From: Annona cherimola
Taxonomy: Eukaryota; Streptophyta; Magnoliopsida; Magnoliales; Annonaceae
Assembly (NCBI GenBank): GCA_030490835.1
Contig: CM059975.1
Location: 49,281,174-49,345,173, forward strand
Length of the DNA: 64,000 nucleotides
Direction: 5' to 3'
Shown: piece by piece, positions 24,646-35,680 of the stretch
Position numbering within the stretch: the stretch's first letter is position 1
Layout: each line of letters opens with the position of its first letter
Position numbers and translations under genes: made by a program
Notes under the pieces: model-generated
Told to the model about the DNA's origin: nothing
Seen by the model: only the letters and a program-made list of their open reading frames with translations
Databases searched by the model: none

Positions 24646-25600
24646 ATGGCATCATCATCAACTTCTTAGCTTGAGAAATCCATGACCTCAGGCAGTTATG
24701 ATTCTCATATTTTTGTGTCTGAGCAAGCTTACATGAGATATGCTAATTCAATGTTGAAAAGGTTACTCTTGCCTGAGTGCAGTTTTAAAATGGAATACAT
24801 GTCTAATGACTTTAAGCTTATTACCAATTCCCACCAATGGCAATAATTTTATGATCAACCCAATCCTACCATTGTGTGATACCCAAACCTAAGTAGGGCT
24901 CATATATATGCATTTGGCATATAAACATGAATTATGTATGATTTGGTTGATTTATGGATGATTTAATGATTTAATGATATTTTGCAATTAGGGTTATGAT
25001 TAAGAATGGTGATTAAGATTAATCGCCATAGCCCAATGTGAGTATGAAAAAAGGGGCTTAATGAGGATTAGAATCTACTAATGTGGCATGAATAATTATT
25101 TTAATTTTCATGATTTAATTTATAAAAATTAAAATGATAATTATGAAATTATGTTGGAAAATGTAGAAAATTCATAACTTGACGCCTATAAGGCAGACTG
25201 AGATGAAAATTGAAAGATAAGCTCATGAATTTGGGCTCAACCTTATGGGTGGATTGGATTAAGGAAAATGTGATGGGATTGAGATGATAATTATTTATTT
25301 TCATCTTACACCCAAAGGATAATTTCAAAGGATCATAACTTGATGTAGAAAAGTCGGTTTGAGATGAAACTTGAAATGATTGAATAAAATTATGAAATTT
25401 ATGTTATGGAAGGATTGGATTAAGCTAATTATCATAGAAATTTTTTAATCACAAAAGGACGAAAGAATTTCTTAGGGAGTAAGTAAAGGAGGAAGCTTAT
25501 GGAGAAAGCAAAGTGGAAGACTTAGGGAGTAAGCAAGATAGAAGACTTAGGGAGCAAGCAAGATGGAAGACTTAGGGAGTAAGCAAGGTGGAAAGCATCC

Positions 25601-25610
25601 TTATAAAAGG
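25601..25610 (+). promoter_or_regulatory. TATA box of the 5.7 kb LTR
   Basis: TTATAAAAGG, followed by GGGGACGTCC and a purine leader, the same layout as the TATA regions at 8186, 11125 and 19363. Confidence 0.6.
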
Positions 25611-25646
25611 GACAAAAGGGGCAGCCCTTTGGGGACGTCCTAGGCG

Positions 25647-25648
<2 letters not shown>

Positions 25649-25688
<40 letters not shown>
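25649..25688 (+). repeat. (GA)n microsatellite
   Basis: About 20 uninterrupted GA units just downstream of the LTR TATA box, where the leader RNA would start. Confidence 0.95.
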
Positions 25689-25692
<4 letters not shown>

Positions 25693-28600
25693 GAGAGAAA
25701 ATTTTCTCCACAAAGGGGCAGCAGCTAAGGTCATCCCAAGCAGGCCAAGAAAGGAGTAAAAGGAAGAAGAAAAGAAGGGAAAAAAGATTCAACAAGGCTT
25801 ACCCATATTCATATTTAATTTGGGTGAGTATTATGCGTTTTTGATTCATATACGTTAACCTAAATCATGTTTGGTTGATGATTAAGGTAAATATGGTTAT
25901 AAATATTAAATTCATGGGTAAATATCTCCTTGAATACTTGGTGAATGATTAAGCAAACCAAAACCTCATATAGATTATGTGTTAATATTTATAAGGGTGA
26001 AATGAATCACATGGATATGTCCATATGTATTGAATCTGGAATAAGAAAGAAAAATATGAATGGAATAGTAAATGAATAAGTTTTAATATGAACATTTGTG
26101 TAAAATGTCACTATAGGTTGATTAAATAATGACCCAATTTTTCTCTCAAAAAGATAAACATGTTGTAAATTAAAAATCTAGGAAAATCAACCTAAACAGG
26201 GTTGAACGACTGTCAAGTTCAGCTGCACTAAATGATTTTTAATGATTTGTAATCATTTTTATACAAATAATTTTGAGCTGAAAATTTTATATGATGTGTA
26301 AGACATCATGACTAACACTTGAAAAAAATAAAAATTTATTTTGGAATGGTATAAATATATCTAATAATTAACGTTATTAGAGATGTCTGAAAATTGATGC
26401 TGCTATCCAGCAGAGTAAAAATACCACAATAAATATAAATACTTCATATATTATGCTGTCAATATTTATTTTGGTTAAATTATGCAGTTATTAAGATATG
26501 ATGGAAATTCCAGATTTAAATTCCTTGATTTTATTATGATTAAAAAATTATAAATATCAGTGTGTCTGATTTCAGCATTATGGACAGATTGAGGAATAAA
26601 TCAAAATAAATGTTAAATTCCAGTTTTTTGAAATGTAATTTAACTTATAATGGGATATAAACAAGTATCATAAGTGATTATGAGGGTTTAACCTATTAGA
26701 GGTAGATTTTAGAAAGGATGGAACTTAGGGTTACATATATGACCCGATTTTCATCTTTTTATGATATGTATGAAATATGAATGATGCTAATGAGTTTATG
26801 AATGTTTTAGAGGGTAAAATAACCTAGGATTAGGGTACTTTGTACAGCCAAAAGATTTTGGGAAGTTATGCCCTAAATCTGATTTTTAAGGGTATGCAAA
26901 GGGGTCTCTAAAGAGGGGTGCAAAAGGTACCCAAAACATGTATGGAAGTTGCTGTTTTGGAAGTAACCAATGTATGGATTTTAAATATGCGATATTAACC
27001 TAAATTTGAGTTAAGAAAAAAATGATTAATTGCTGAAATTTATAGATTAAAAATCTGTTTTGATTTAACTATCAAAAGAGACGTTGAAAGTGTGTAAAAC
27101 GGGTCCCAAAGTTGCTGTTTTGGAACACTATGATAAATTGATTAAAATTCCAGAAATAAACCCTAAGTTATATTTTAATTAAGGGGTTTAATCATTCTGA
27201 ATTGAGATACAATTCGCTGTTTCGAAAAAATTTAAGAAACACATAAGTTATGCGACATAAGATGAGTGTATATAGAAGGATATATATGGACAAATGATAA
27301 ATGATATATGTGATTTTATAAAATGCAAAAATTCATGAAATTATGATGAAATGCATGATTATGTTTCTTTTTTGATAATTAAGTATAATCTCAAATTTTG
27401 AGATTAATATACGATGTTTAAAACGTCATATATGTGCCTAAAGTGAGCACCGACATATGAAATATAAAAAAATATGTGAAAAATGAAAAATGGGAGGTAA
27501 CGAACCTCCATATGATGATTTAATAAAAGATGATGACGTGTATAAAAGTTTACCTTACATAAGAGTATTAAAAATGGAATGAATGAATTATGTGATGGAT
27601 AGGTTATGTTGTTATGTATGAACATCCAACTTGAAAGACAAGTGGGTTAAGCTAGTTCAATGTAAATCTAAATGGATTCATGTAGGTTGAAAAATCTTAA
27701 GGAATGCAAGCATTTGAAGTTGATGCATATAAATGAAATATCATCTTCATTTATTTAGGCAAAGGCAAGGATGGAAGAAAGGGAATTAAGGCTATCTCAG
27801 GTAAGCAAGCGAACCTTTCCAAAATATTGATTTTTTCTTATATGTTGAAATGGTTGAATACGTTTATGATTGATGTTTTATGAATTTCTTACGAATGGGT
27901 AAGCACAAGTTTTGAAAATGATGACTTTAATGAAAAGTCACACGTTTTGAAAAGGATGACTTAATGGAAAGCCTCAAGGTTTGCTTCATGGGAAGCAAGC
28001 AACACTTTTTAAGATAATTATTTTATCACAAGTGTTGCCAAAGATTGGGAATGATTTATGTTGATGGATTTAGGAATTTTCTTACAAATAGGCAAATTCT
28101 TCATGATGCTGTTTCGTAAGGATTTTATGCTTCATGCTAATGAATTTTAAGCAAGCAAGTTCTTTATGATGTTGATTTCAAAAGGGATTTGATTTCGATG
28201 CCTTGACATTTAATCATAAATGATAATTTGGACATGGTCCATATGTTGGAAATGATATTTGAAAATTTTTTATTTCCTTCAAATAAGAAAATATTTTGAA
28301 AATGTCTTGACAATGTTTATACGGATGTTGTTAAAAGGGGTTTAAGGATGACCAATCCGATAAGTTGATTTCATAAAATGGTTTCATTTCGGGTTGCTAG
28401 AATGACATGCAAAAGGATATGCAAGCCCCTCTTTATGTAAAAATGGCAAGATGGATCTGTGGACAAGAATTTGATATCAGGGTGGTTGAGAAGGGGATGG
28501 TACAATTGTATAACCTTTGTGAGCAAAAGGCCCCGAAATGAAGACCAAGAAAATACGTAGTTTATTCTTGAAAATCCAAAAGCTTTGAAGTTTCTTTATT

Positions 28601-28756
28601 ATAAGGATTTTAAGATCTATTGTTTTCTAAAACATCTCAAATGCTTATCAAAATATTTTACTCGAAATGTTTCTCAAAGAATTTAAGGAAGGTCATCCTA
28701 AAACTAGATTTCAAATGATAACTTGTTTAAAGTAGGTGCGCTCGCTTTACAAGTTT

Positions 28757-28905
28757 ACACGGACTGCGGTCTGTGATGTTGTTTTTTCAAAATGATTTAA
28801 AAAGACACAGACTATGGTCTGTGATGTTTTTGAAGATGGTTTAAAAGGACACAAGTTGCGATCTGTGATACTTTAAATTACATAGACTGCGGTCTGTGAT
28901 GTTTT
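28757..28905 (+). repeat. Tandem array with core CTGCGGTCTGTGATG
   Basis: Four imperfect units, starting at about 28757, 28803, 28849 and 28877, each with an ACA(c/t)(g/a)GACTGCGGTCTGTGATG-type core. The core is itself partly palindromic (CAGAC...GTCTG). It lies inside the 5.7 kb LTR. Confidence 0.75.
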
Positions 28906-29431
28906 ATGAGATCATGCTAGCATATGAACATTTATTATGATGATGTATGATGCACCAATACAAGAAATAGGTTGGTTGTAGAGCACGGTCGGAGATGGAC
29001 CGGGCCCCACTATACATATGACCAAGTTGCTAAGGGATGACAGGAGGCCAGCGGCGTCCTCCCTGAGATGGGAGAAGCTGAAGGAACGGCCACATGGCTA
29101 GCTGTTAATGATGGATTTTCTTCCAAAAGGTAGAATGATCACTTGCTAAGTGTCACTACTGGATGGGGAGAAATGCATTTGCATATGTTTTGCTTTTGAA
29201 AAACTCAAAGATTGGGACATAAAAGCAATTTTTACGAAAAGTTATCCTAAATAGGATTTTATGAGCCATTGTAAACAAGTTACCCTAGAAGAAGGGTGTT
29301 TTACACAAAAAGTGTAAATATCAAAGATAAAATGAAATGTTTTCTATGCAAATGCTTTCATGAAAATGGATTATGTGTTTTATGCCTTATTTTTTATAAA
29401 CAAACCCCAAGATGGAGGTTATGAAAAGCAT

Positions 29432-29760
29432 TTAAATGAAAAGTGTTTATGGACATGAGAATGTCCAATGCTAGTGTGCTTAAATGAAAAGTGTTTTTGG
29501 ACATGAGAATGTCCTTTGCTGAAAAGTTTATGCAAAAAATATTTTAGGACATATGAATGTCCGTTTCCAAAAGGATTTATGTGGAAGAATATTTTATGAC
29601 ATATAAATGTCCATTGCCGAAGAAAGTTTATGTCAAAGATGTTTTGGGACATCAAATGTCCCTTGGCTAAAGAAATTTATGATGAAAAAAATATTTTGGA
29701 TGCAAAAACATCCATTGGCAAAAGAAGGTTTTAAGTAAATGTCTTGGAACATTATAAATG
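29432..29760 (+). repeat. About 50-bp tandem array with GGACAT/ATGTCC palindromes
   Basis: Six units with cores at 29451, 29499, 29547, 29597, 29647 and 29698, a period of 48-51 bp. Each holds GGACAT, 4-6 bases, then ATGTCC, so each unit can form a small hairpin. Diverged cores recur at about 29742, 29877 and 29927. A reverse-strand open frame (29419-29655) with a repeating GHSHV-x-KHFSFK pattern is only the array translated. Confidence 0.85.
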
Positions 29761-31216
29761 TTCACACATGAATAAAGAAAATTAATTAAAGAGGGTAAAA
29801 CGCATATGTTTTGCCTTAACAAGCCCAGAGGTTGCTTGTAAACGGTTTTAAGAATGGATGTTTATGAAAATGTTCTAAGACATAGAATTGTCCTCATGAA
29901 CAAAGGATTACATGACAATGCATTAGGACATACAAATGTCCTTATGTAAAAAGGTGTTCAAGATGTTTATGGAAATGTCTTAAAGGAAAGTCTTGCCCCA
30001 AAAATGCTTGCTTATTGAGTTATCACTCACATTTATTTTACCAAATCTTAGACAGGTACCAGGAAGCTTAAGAGGTTGAGGACCTGAGCATCTAAGGAAA
30101 GGTAAGAGATGATATGCAAATGTGGGCTAAAATGATTAGCTAGGATGTGTGAGATTATATGCCTGAATGTTTTAAGCTGATGTATGTGAAATTGTTTAAA
30201 GTTCTGAGTTCTATGTGGACTGATGATTGGATTATGTAATGTATGTATGAAAATGTCATGATTAAATCAAGAGGACCCTTATTGTAGAAGGGCAAGTTGA
30301 GATGTTATGAATGAGATACGTACTTGATATGTGCAATTGATTACAAGTATATTGTTGCTTATAGGATGAATGGTGTGGAATGCAAAGAAATGAATGATGA
30401 TAGATAAAACAAATGGAACTAAATTTTTTTTTTTTTTACGAAATCCAATTAAGAACCCGCCACATGATCAGGGCAACAATTCTGATTCACATTTACCAAT
30501 CGATAAGGTCTTGGAGTAAGGTTGTGAAGTCTCAAGTTGGGGCACCACACATTGTGCCTTTAGTTCGAGAATTTTATGTTAATATTGCTGAGCACGATCA
30601 AGGACAAGTCACTATTTGGGGTAAAAATGTGATTTACCACCCTGTGGTGATCAATGCTTTTTATGGCACACCAAATATTGATCAGCCTGATGGATATACA
30701 CAATATGTGTGAAGCACGGAGCGAAACATTATTGAATTAACTCAACATTTGTGTTTTGAACTACTTGTTTGGAGAATCTCTAATGATCAACTTTATTACT
30801 TTAAACAGAAAAGTTTAAGAAACTTTACCAAGGTGTTGTTCTATTTTATTTCAGCTAGATTGCTTCCTTCATCTCATGTGAGTGATATTACTCTCGATCA
30901 GGGTATTTCGTTATATGTCATTCTCATTCGGAAGTCGTTAGACATTGGACATTTCATTTATGATAACATTTTAAGCACTGCGAGGGCCACACATGGTAGT
31001 CTATGGTATCCATTTCTCATTATTGGACTATGTTGTCAATTTATAGTTCGATGGGCAGAAATAGAGGAACTTTTGCCTTGCCTCATTATTATAGATGAAC
31101 AATTTTTCAACAAGCTCGCTAAAGAACCACATTTGCGAGGTTTTCAGCCTGCACATCCTGACCCTCTACAGTGTTCATCCCAAAGAGTTTATGATCAACA
31201 TCTAGTTCCTGAGTAG

Positions 31217-31564
31217 CTCAACGATATGAGGGAGTAGTTGGCAAAACGCACACGGTATGTGCAGGGCATAGCTATGGCTACTCAAGCTAACTTCAAGCGC
31301 TTACCCTGTATATCAAAATGGAAGTTTCAGAATTGCCTCCATTTCCTGAAATATCTGTTTCTCCATTGGTAGAAGAAGAAGAAGAGAGCAATGAAGATGA
31401 GAAATCCTTCCATCCTCATGACTAGGGGTGTCACCTTCCTTTTCCTTTTCTTTTCTTTTCATTCAGTTTTTGTTGCACTTGCAGTTGCATAGCATTCGGA
31501 CTTGCATTTTCTTAGTTTTTATGGATCGAGGATAGTGAATTTCTCAAGTTTGGGGGGATGTTTC
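31217..31564 (+). other. End of Athila-like interior with polypurine-like tract
   Basis: Decayed continuation of the env-like frame up to about 31420, then T-rich spacer. TGGGGGGA at 31551-31558, preceded by 'ctcaagtt', looks like the polypurine tract before a 3' LTR. GTTTC at 31560-31564 is the left target duplication of the next solo LTR. Confidence 0.5.
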
Positions 31565-33314
31565 TGTAACGCCCCATTCATAAAAATACTCAATAACTAA
31601 TCAACGGCGCTACACAATCATAGAAAAATTCGGCAGCATCTCCCCATAACATACAAGGGGTGATATGGAATACATGACCTGATATTCATTACATTTCCAT
31701 CTGTAACATTCAATCCTATTTATATACTTGCATCTTCATATAATAAGAACATTCATATAGAAGGAAATCATTACATATTTTCCTTACACAACAAACAGAT
31801 ATAATAGTCATGCATATGTGCATCAACAAGGATTATAATCCAATCTGAAATACCTAATACATTATAGTTGTCAAAACGAATCCGCCTAAGTAATTGTCTA
31901 CATATATGATTATCAAAAGAGCACAAGTCTAAAAGAACTGGAATCAACATATTGTGCTAGGGTCTCTCATGTTTGATCTTCAACTTGTCCCATCCTTAAG
32001 TTCTCCTTCTGACCTGCGATCTAAAACCACAATAACAATGATATGAGTCTAAATAGACCCAGTAAGTAGATAGTGGTTAGCACAAAGTGCAAATAAGCAT
32101 AATGATGGATACTCATACAGTGATGAAGCTAATACACATGGGTCCAATACCCACTCCCAAGATCGTATACATATAACCATACACTCAAATTGACCAACAC
32201 AACCAATCATCTACTCATGTCCATCAAGGGCCATGAACAACCCTCTCTTCATGTCAATCAGGGGCCATGAACAACCCTTACAACCAACTATTTGAGATAA
32301 CGCATCATACATAACAGACAATGAAACACATCGCAAACCACGCATACAACATCAACACAATTCAGATACAACACATAGATCTGTCACACAAGCATTTTAT
32401 CAAACACATGATAGGTGCGAAATGAAAGAACCTTCAATTCATACTCTCGATTGGGGCAAATCAATTCACGTCACATTTCAACAATATAACAACTGCTAAG
32501 AAGTCTTTTACATCATAGAAATCACGCATTCAAAGTAAATTCACCACGAACCCTAACTGTTACGAACTCTACGCCTAATATCATGGAGTCGTTAGAAGCT
32601 ATACATTCCCTCTAGCCTCGTATCGCGTTTAACGTAAAATTTCATCACTAAATCGAGAAGGGGCGACATCTACTTACCTTAACCGTGATCCCTCCCAAGA
32701 CAGCGACCCTAGATGTGGACTGCAAAAATTCGGAGCCTTGGAGCTTCCTGAACTCGGATCTATGACCTTCAAGGTAGTTGGTATAGTTCCCCTCAAGCGA
32801 TCACGGGTGGTTCGAACTGAGTGGAAGAGAAAGTAGAAGAGGAACGAAGAACCAGAAGAGAAGGAGAAGAGAACGCGGTCGGGCGCGAAATGGGAATGAA
32901 ACCCTAGAGCGCGGGCCGCTTATGTTAATAGAATCCATTGAGTCGGGTCGGGCCTCGGGTCGGGTCCAGTCGCAATTAGTCGGGTCGGGGCTCTCCTACA
33001 ACTTAATAATTTAAATTTTCTCCGGGGGCGCTGCCCCCTTCACCCCCGCAAGGGGCGCTGCCCCCTTGACCCCCGCGACCTGACCGGTCAGGTCGAACCC
33101 CGTACCTACTCTGCGAGGGAAACAATAGTCGTAGTGCCCATCAATGGAACGCTAATCATACATGCACATATGCACTATACATCTCCTAAATGTCGTGTCC
33201 ATGTATGTTATGTATCCATTAATATCGTAAAATTCTTACTAGCATGTTCATAAGTTACCTCATAAATAGAGAAAAGTTATAATAAAAATAGAATAAAAAT
33301 ACCTGGTCCTCACA
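31565..33314 (-). mobile_element. Solo LTR, reverse strand
   Basis: A 1,750-bp LTR, TGTAACGCCCC...GGTCCTCACA, flanked by perfect GTTTC at 31560-31564 and 33315-33319. Reverse orientation is inferred because, read in reverse, it has GGTAAGTAG (about 32675), a 'tactgggtct' block and a GGGGCGTTACA end comparable to the other chromovirus-like LTRs here, with a purine-poor, TCTTCTCC-rich leader (about 32820-32880). It includes a GC-rich direct repeat at 33026-33078. No coding sequence. Confidence 0.9.
33026..33078 (+). repeat. GC-rich direct repeat
   Basis: Two copies of a GGGGCGCTGCCCCCTT(c/g)ACCCCCGC-type unit back to back, far more GC-rich than the surrounding DNA. GGGGGCGCTGCCCCC can also pair with itself. 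Confidence 0.8.
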
Positions 33315-33319
33315 GTTTC

Positions 33320-34059
33320 ATCATGTTTTTAGTCATGCAATGCATTTAGATAGCCATATTATATATGTGTTTTAAGTTGTATTGCACTTAGAGAAGTTGC
33401 AAGAATAATTTAAGATTTGTTCTCCTTTAACACATAATATCTAAATTAAGAAAACATCCCACGTATCCATTGCAGACATCACATGTAAAATTCTACACCT
33501 TAGGTGCCCTCTCATCCCGTGATTTCTAATCCTTATTCTACATTCTTAAGATTTTTCTTGCTTGCTATTCTTCCTTTTACTCCACTTTACTCTCTTGGTA
33601 TTCGATAAAAAAGTGTACTTAAACAACATCTTGTCTCAAATTTCCTATAGGATTAATATTTTAAATACTACAATATATGACCCATGCAATTGTGAGATAA
33701 TTGAACAAATATTTTGGTACCGTTTCAGGAAAATTCGATATTATTTAAGACTTTGTGTGTAGACACTTCTCTTTCTCTCTGTATCTCTTTTATCTTATTT
33801 CTTTTACTTTTTCCATCTCTTTCTCTATTCTATTCTTCTCTTGCTATTCCCTTTTTGTTTCATTTAAAGCTCTACTTAATCGGCGGCTAATAATAGTATA
33901 TACACCATCATAATAGAAATTTTGCTTAAAAAATAGTTGAAAAATTCTTCACTGTAGATCTTGAAATTGAACAAACTTGCAGGAGGAGAGTTCGTGAATA
34001 CTGAAAACAGTAAACTTCTCAAGGACAAATTTCACAAGGAACAATGGGGGACCCGACTG
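33320..34059 (+). repeat. Athila-like LTR remnant, decayed primer site and leader
   Basis: AT-rich. The block around 33645-33712 (ggattaatatt...tactacaatatatgacccatgcaattg) has the order of an Athila LTR tail, and TGGTACCGTTTCAGGA at 33715-33730 looks like a decayed TGGCGCCGTTGCCGGGGA primer site. A TTC/TCT-rich leader and gag upstream region follow. The LTR itself is short or truncated. Confidence 0.5.
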
Positions 34060-35680
34060 TCTTTAGCTTTTCCTGTTCTCGCTACATAATAGAGTAAGTG
34101 AGTGGTTCTTCTCTATGCCACCTGACTTGTTTACCACGTGAAACGAGCTGTGTAAAACAATTAAGGTACAAAGAATTCCATGAGAAGTCATCCGTCTTCA
34201 GCTTTCCTTGCTCTCTACGTGATAGAGTGAGCAAGTAGTTCTTTTCTATGCCACTTGACTTGTTTATCACGTGGGACAAGCTTTCTACTGCTTTCTTAGA
34301 GAAATATTTCCCACCTATAAAGACCAAGAAGATAAAGCATGAAATCAATCAATTTATCCAGAATGACCATGAAAATATCTATGTTACTTGGGAGAGAATG
34401 AAAGATTTGTAGTGCAAGTGCCTGCACCACGACATTCCAAAAGGTGATATAAGTGAAAACTTCTTCAGCGAGCTTAATCAACCGATAAGAAGCTCTATCA
34501 ATTCTGCTGCTAGTGACCAATTTATGCCATTGATTAATGAGGAGGCACTCATACCCCTTAATGACTTGACCATTTCCAACTTCCAGTACAGTGATATTCA
34601 AGGCCTCTCTCAATGTGGGGGCATGTATGAGATCAAAGCCCTTAACACTCTGAACGCTAAGATGGATCACATACTAATGCGAGAAAAGAAATAGAAAATT
34701 GTAGATTGAGGCGTAACCTCAACACAACAAGTTTCTTACGAAATCTATGAAACATCTCACTGTAGTTTCTTTATCCAAGAGACCCAAAGCGAACAAGCTC
34801 ATGCAATTAGCAACCACTTCAATAATCGCACTTATGGTAATTCCTACTCAAATACCTATAATCTTGGATGGAAAAACCACCCCAACTTTTTATGGTCAAA
34901 TAAGTTAAATACCCAGAACCTTTTACAAACAAACAAGCCCCCCGATTTTCCATGAAGACTACTAAATCCACCCACATACTAGACTCAACTAGCCCTACTT
35001 GCACCAAACCAAGCATAACATAATCAGTCTATCTTAGAAAACATCCTTTTGATGCTTAAGAAAAATAACAAAAGAATGGACCAAATGCAATCACATATCA
35101 AGTTGCTTGAAAACTAAATTGCCCAAAATGCCTCATCCCATCCCAAAGGAACTAGGGAAAACTCCTTAGTTAGCCTAAAGTCAACTGTAGGAAGTAAGTG
35201 CAGGCGATCACTCTTCAAAGTGGCAAATAGCTTGACTCAACTCAACCACTTAAAAAAGAAATTGACAAAGAGCCCAAGCAAGAACAAAAGTAAGACGAGA
35301 AGTCACAACCTGAGCCAGTGGAGAAAAAGTCATACGTCCCACTACCACCTTATCAACCTCCTCTACCTACTCTCAAAGACAATGACAGGCAAAACTGCAG
35401 AAGCAGTTCGAGAAGTTCATCTTAATACTAAAGAACTTATCAATCAATGTACCCTTCATCGACATGCTATTACAGATGCCAACCTACACTAAATTCTTAA
35501 AAGAGATGCTATTAAACAAGCATAAGCTTGAGGAGTATGGAACTGTGGCACTCACTAAGGAGTGTAACACCATCTAGCAAAATAAGTTACCTGAAAAGCT
35601 CAAGGACCCAAGAAGTTTTCCTATTCTTTGTGCCCTTAGAAATGTGCGGATCATCAAGGCTCTCCGTAATCTAGGAGCAA
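34060..35680 (+). pseudogene. Athila-like gag, decayed and partly duplicated
   Basis: Plus-strand reading shows an Athila-type capsid region: WFFSMP-x-DLF-x-TW (about 34102 and again about 34225), EKYFPPIKTKKIKHEINQF (about 34300), TWERMKDL followed by a stop, then C-x-CLHHDIPK and FF-x-ELNQ (to about 34480). The 34060-34150 stretch recurs at 34197-34287. Downstream, YVPLPPYQPPLPTLKD (about 35325) and the YGTVALTKEC...KLPEKLKDPRSFP region (about 35535-35640) are the gag end and the run-in to protease. Stops and frame changes are frequent. Reverse-strand open frames at 34082-34670 are its mirror image and not genes. Confidence 0.75.

Larger units (their letters stand above)
24875..30549 (+). 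mobile_element. Very long (5.7 kb) solo LTR of a chromovirus-like element
   Basis: TGTGATACCC...GGGGCACCACA, 5,675 bp, flanked by perfect CATTG at 24870-24874 and 30550-30554. The two flanks join an ORF in phase, which confirms the boundaries. Its start matches the (reversed) end of the 1094-4555 LTR, and its 3' end has the CAGGGCAACAATTCT...GGAGTAAGGTT block of this LTR group. It contains TTATAAAAGG (25601), a (GA)n run, GGTAAGCAAG (about 27820) and two tandem arrays (28757 and 29449) that help explain its length. I see no gag or pol. It could be a large LTR or an LTR enlarged by internal amplification. Confidence 0.88.
24646..31216 (+). pseudogene. Athila-like env-like gene (plant transposon domain), split by a solo LTR
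   Basis: Starts at ATG 24646. It is cut at 24874 by a 5.7 kb solo LTR and resumes in phase at 30555. Without the insertion it reads as one protein of roughly 290 residues. Stops in frame: TAG near 24667, TAA near 24853, TGA 30710 and the end at TAG 31214. The sequence (WGKNVIYHPVVINAFYG, LCFELLVWRISNDQ, SARLLPSSHVSDITLDQG) has the look of the 'putative plant transposon protein' domain found in env-position ORFs of Athila-like elements, and parallels the Sirevirus ORF at 56992. Its position between the post-pol spacer and a purine tract (31551) agrees with an env-like gene. Function unknown; non-functional here. Confidence 0.7.

Noticed and set aside
29419..29655. Reverse-strand frame with a repeating GHSHV-KHFSFK pattern
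   Set aside because: It follows exactly the ~50-bp tandem array; no gene signals.
28757..29760. Regularly spaced repeats as a CRISPR-like array
   Set aside because: Eukaryotic LTR context, imperfect units, no unique spacers and no cas genes; plain tandem repeats.
34082..34670. Reverse-strand open frames of 88 and 124 codons
   Set aside because: The plus strand in the same place reads as Athila-like gag, so these are its mirror image.
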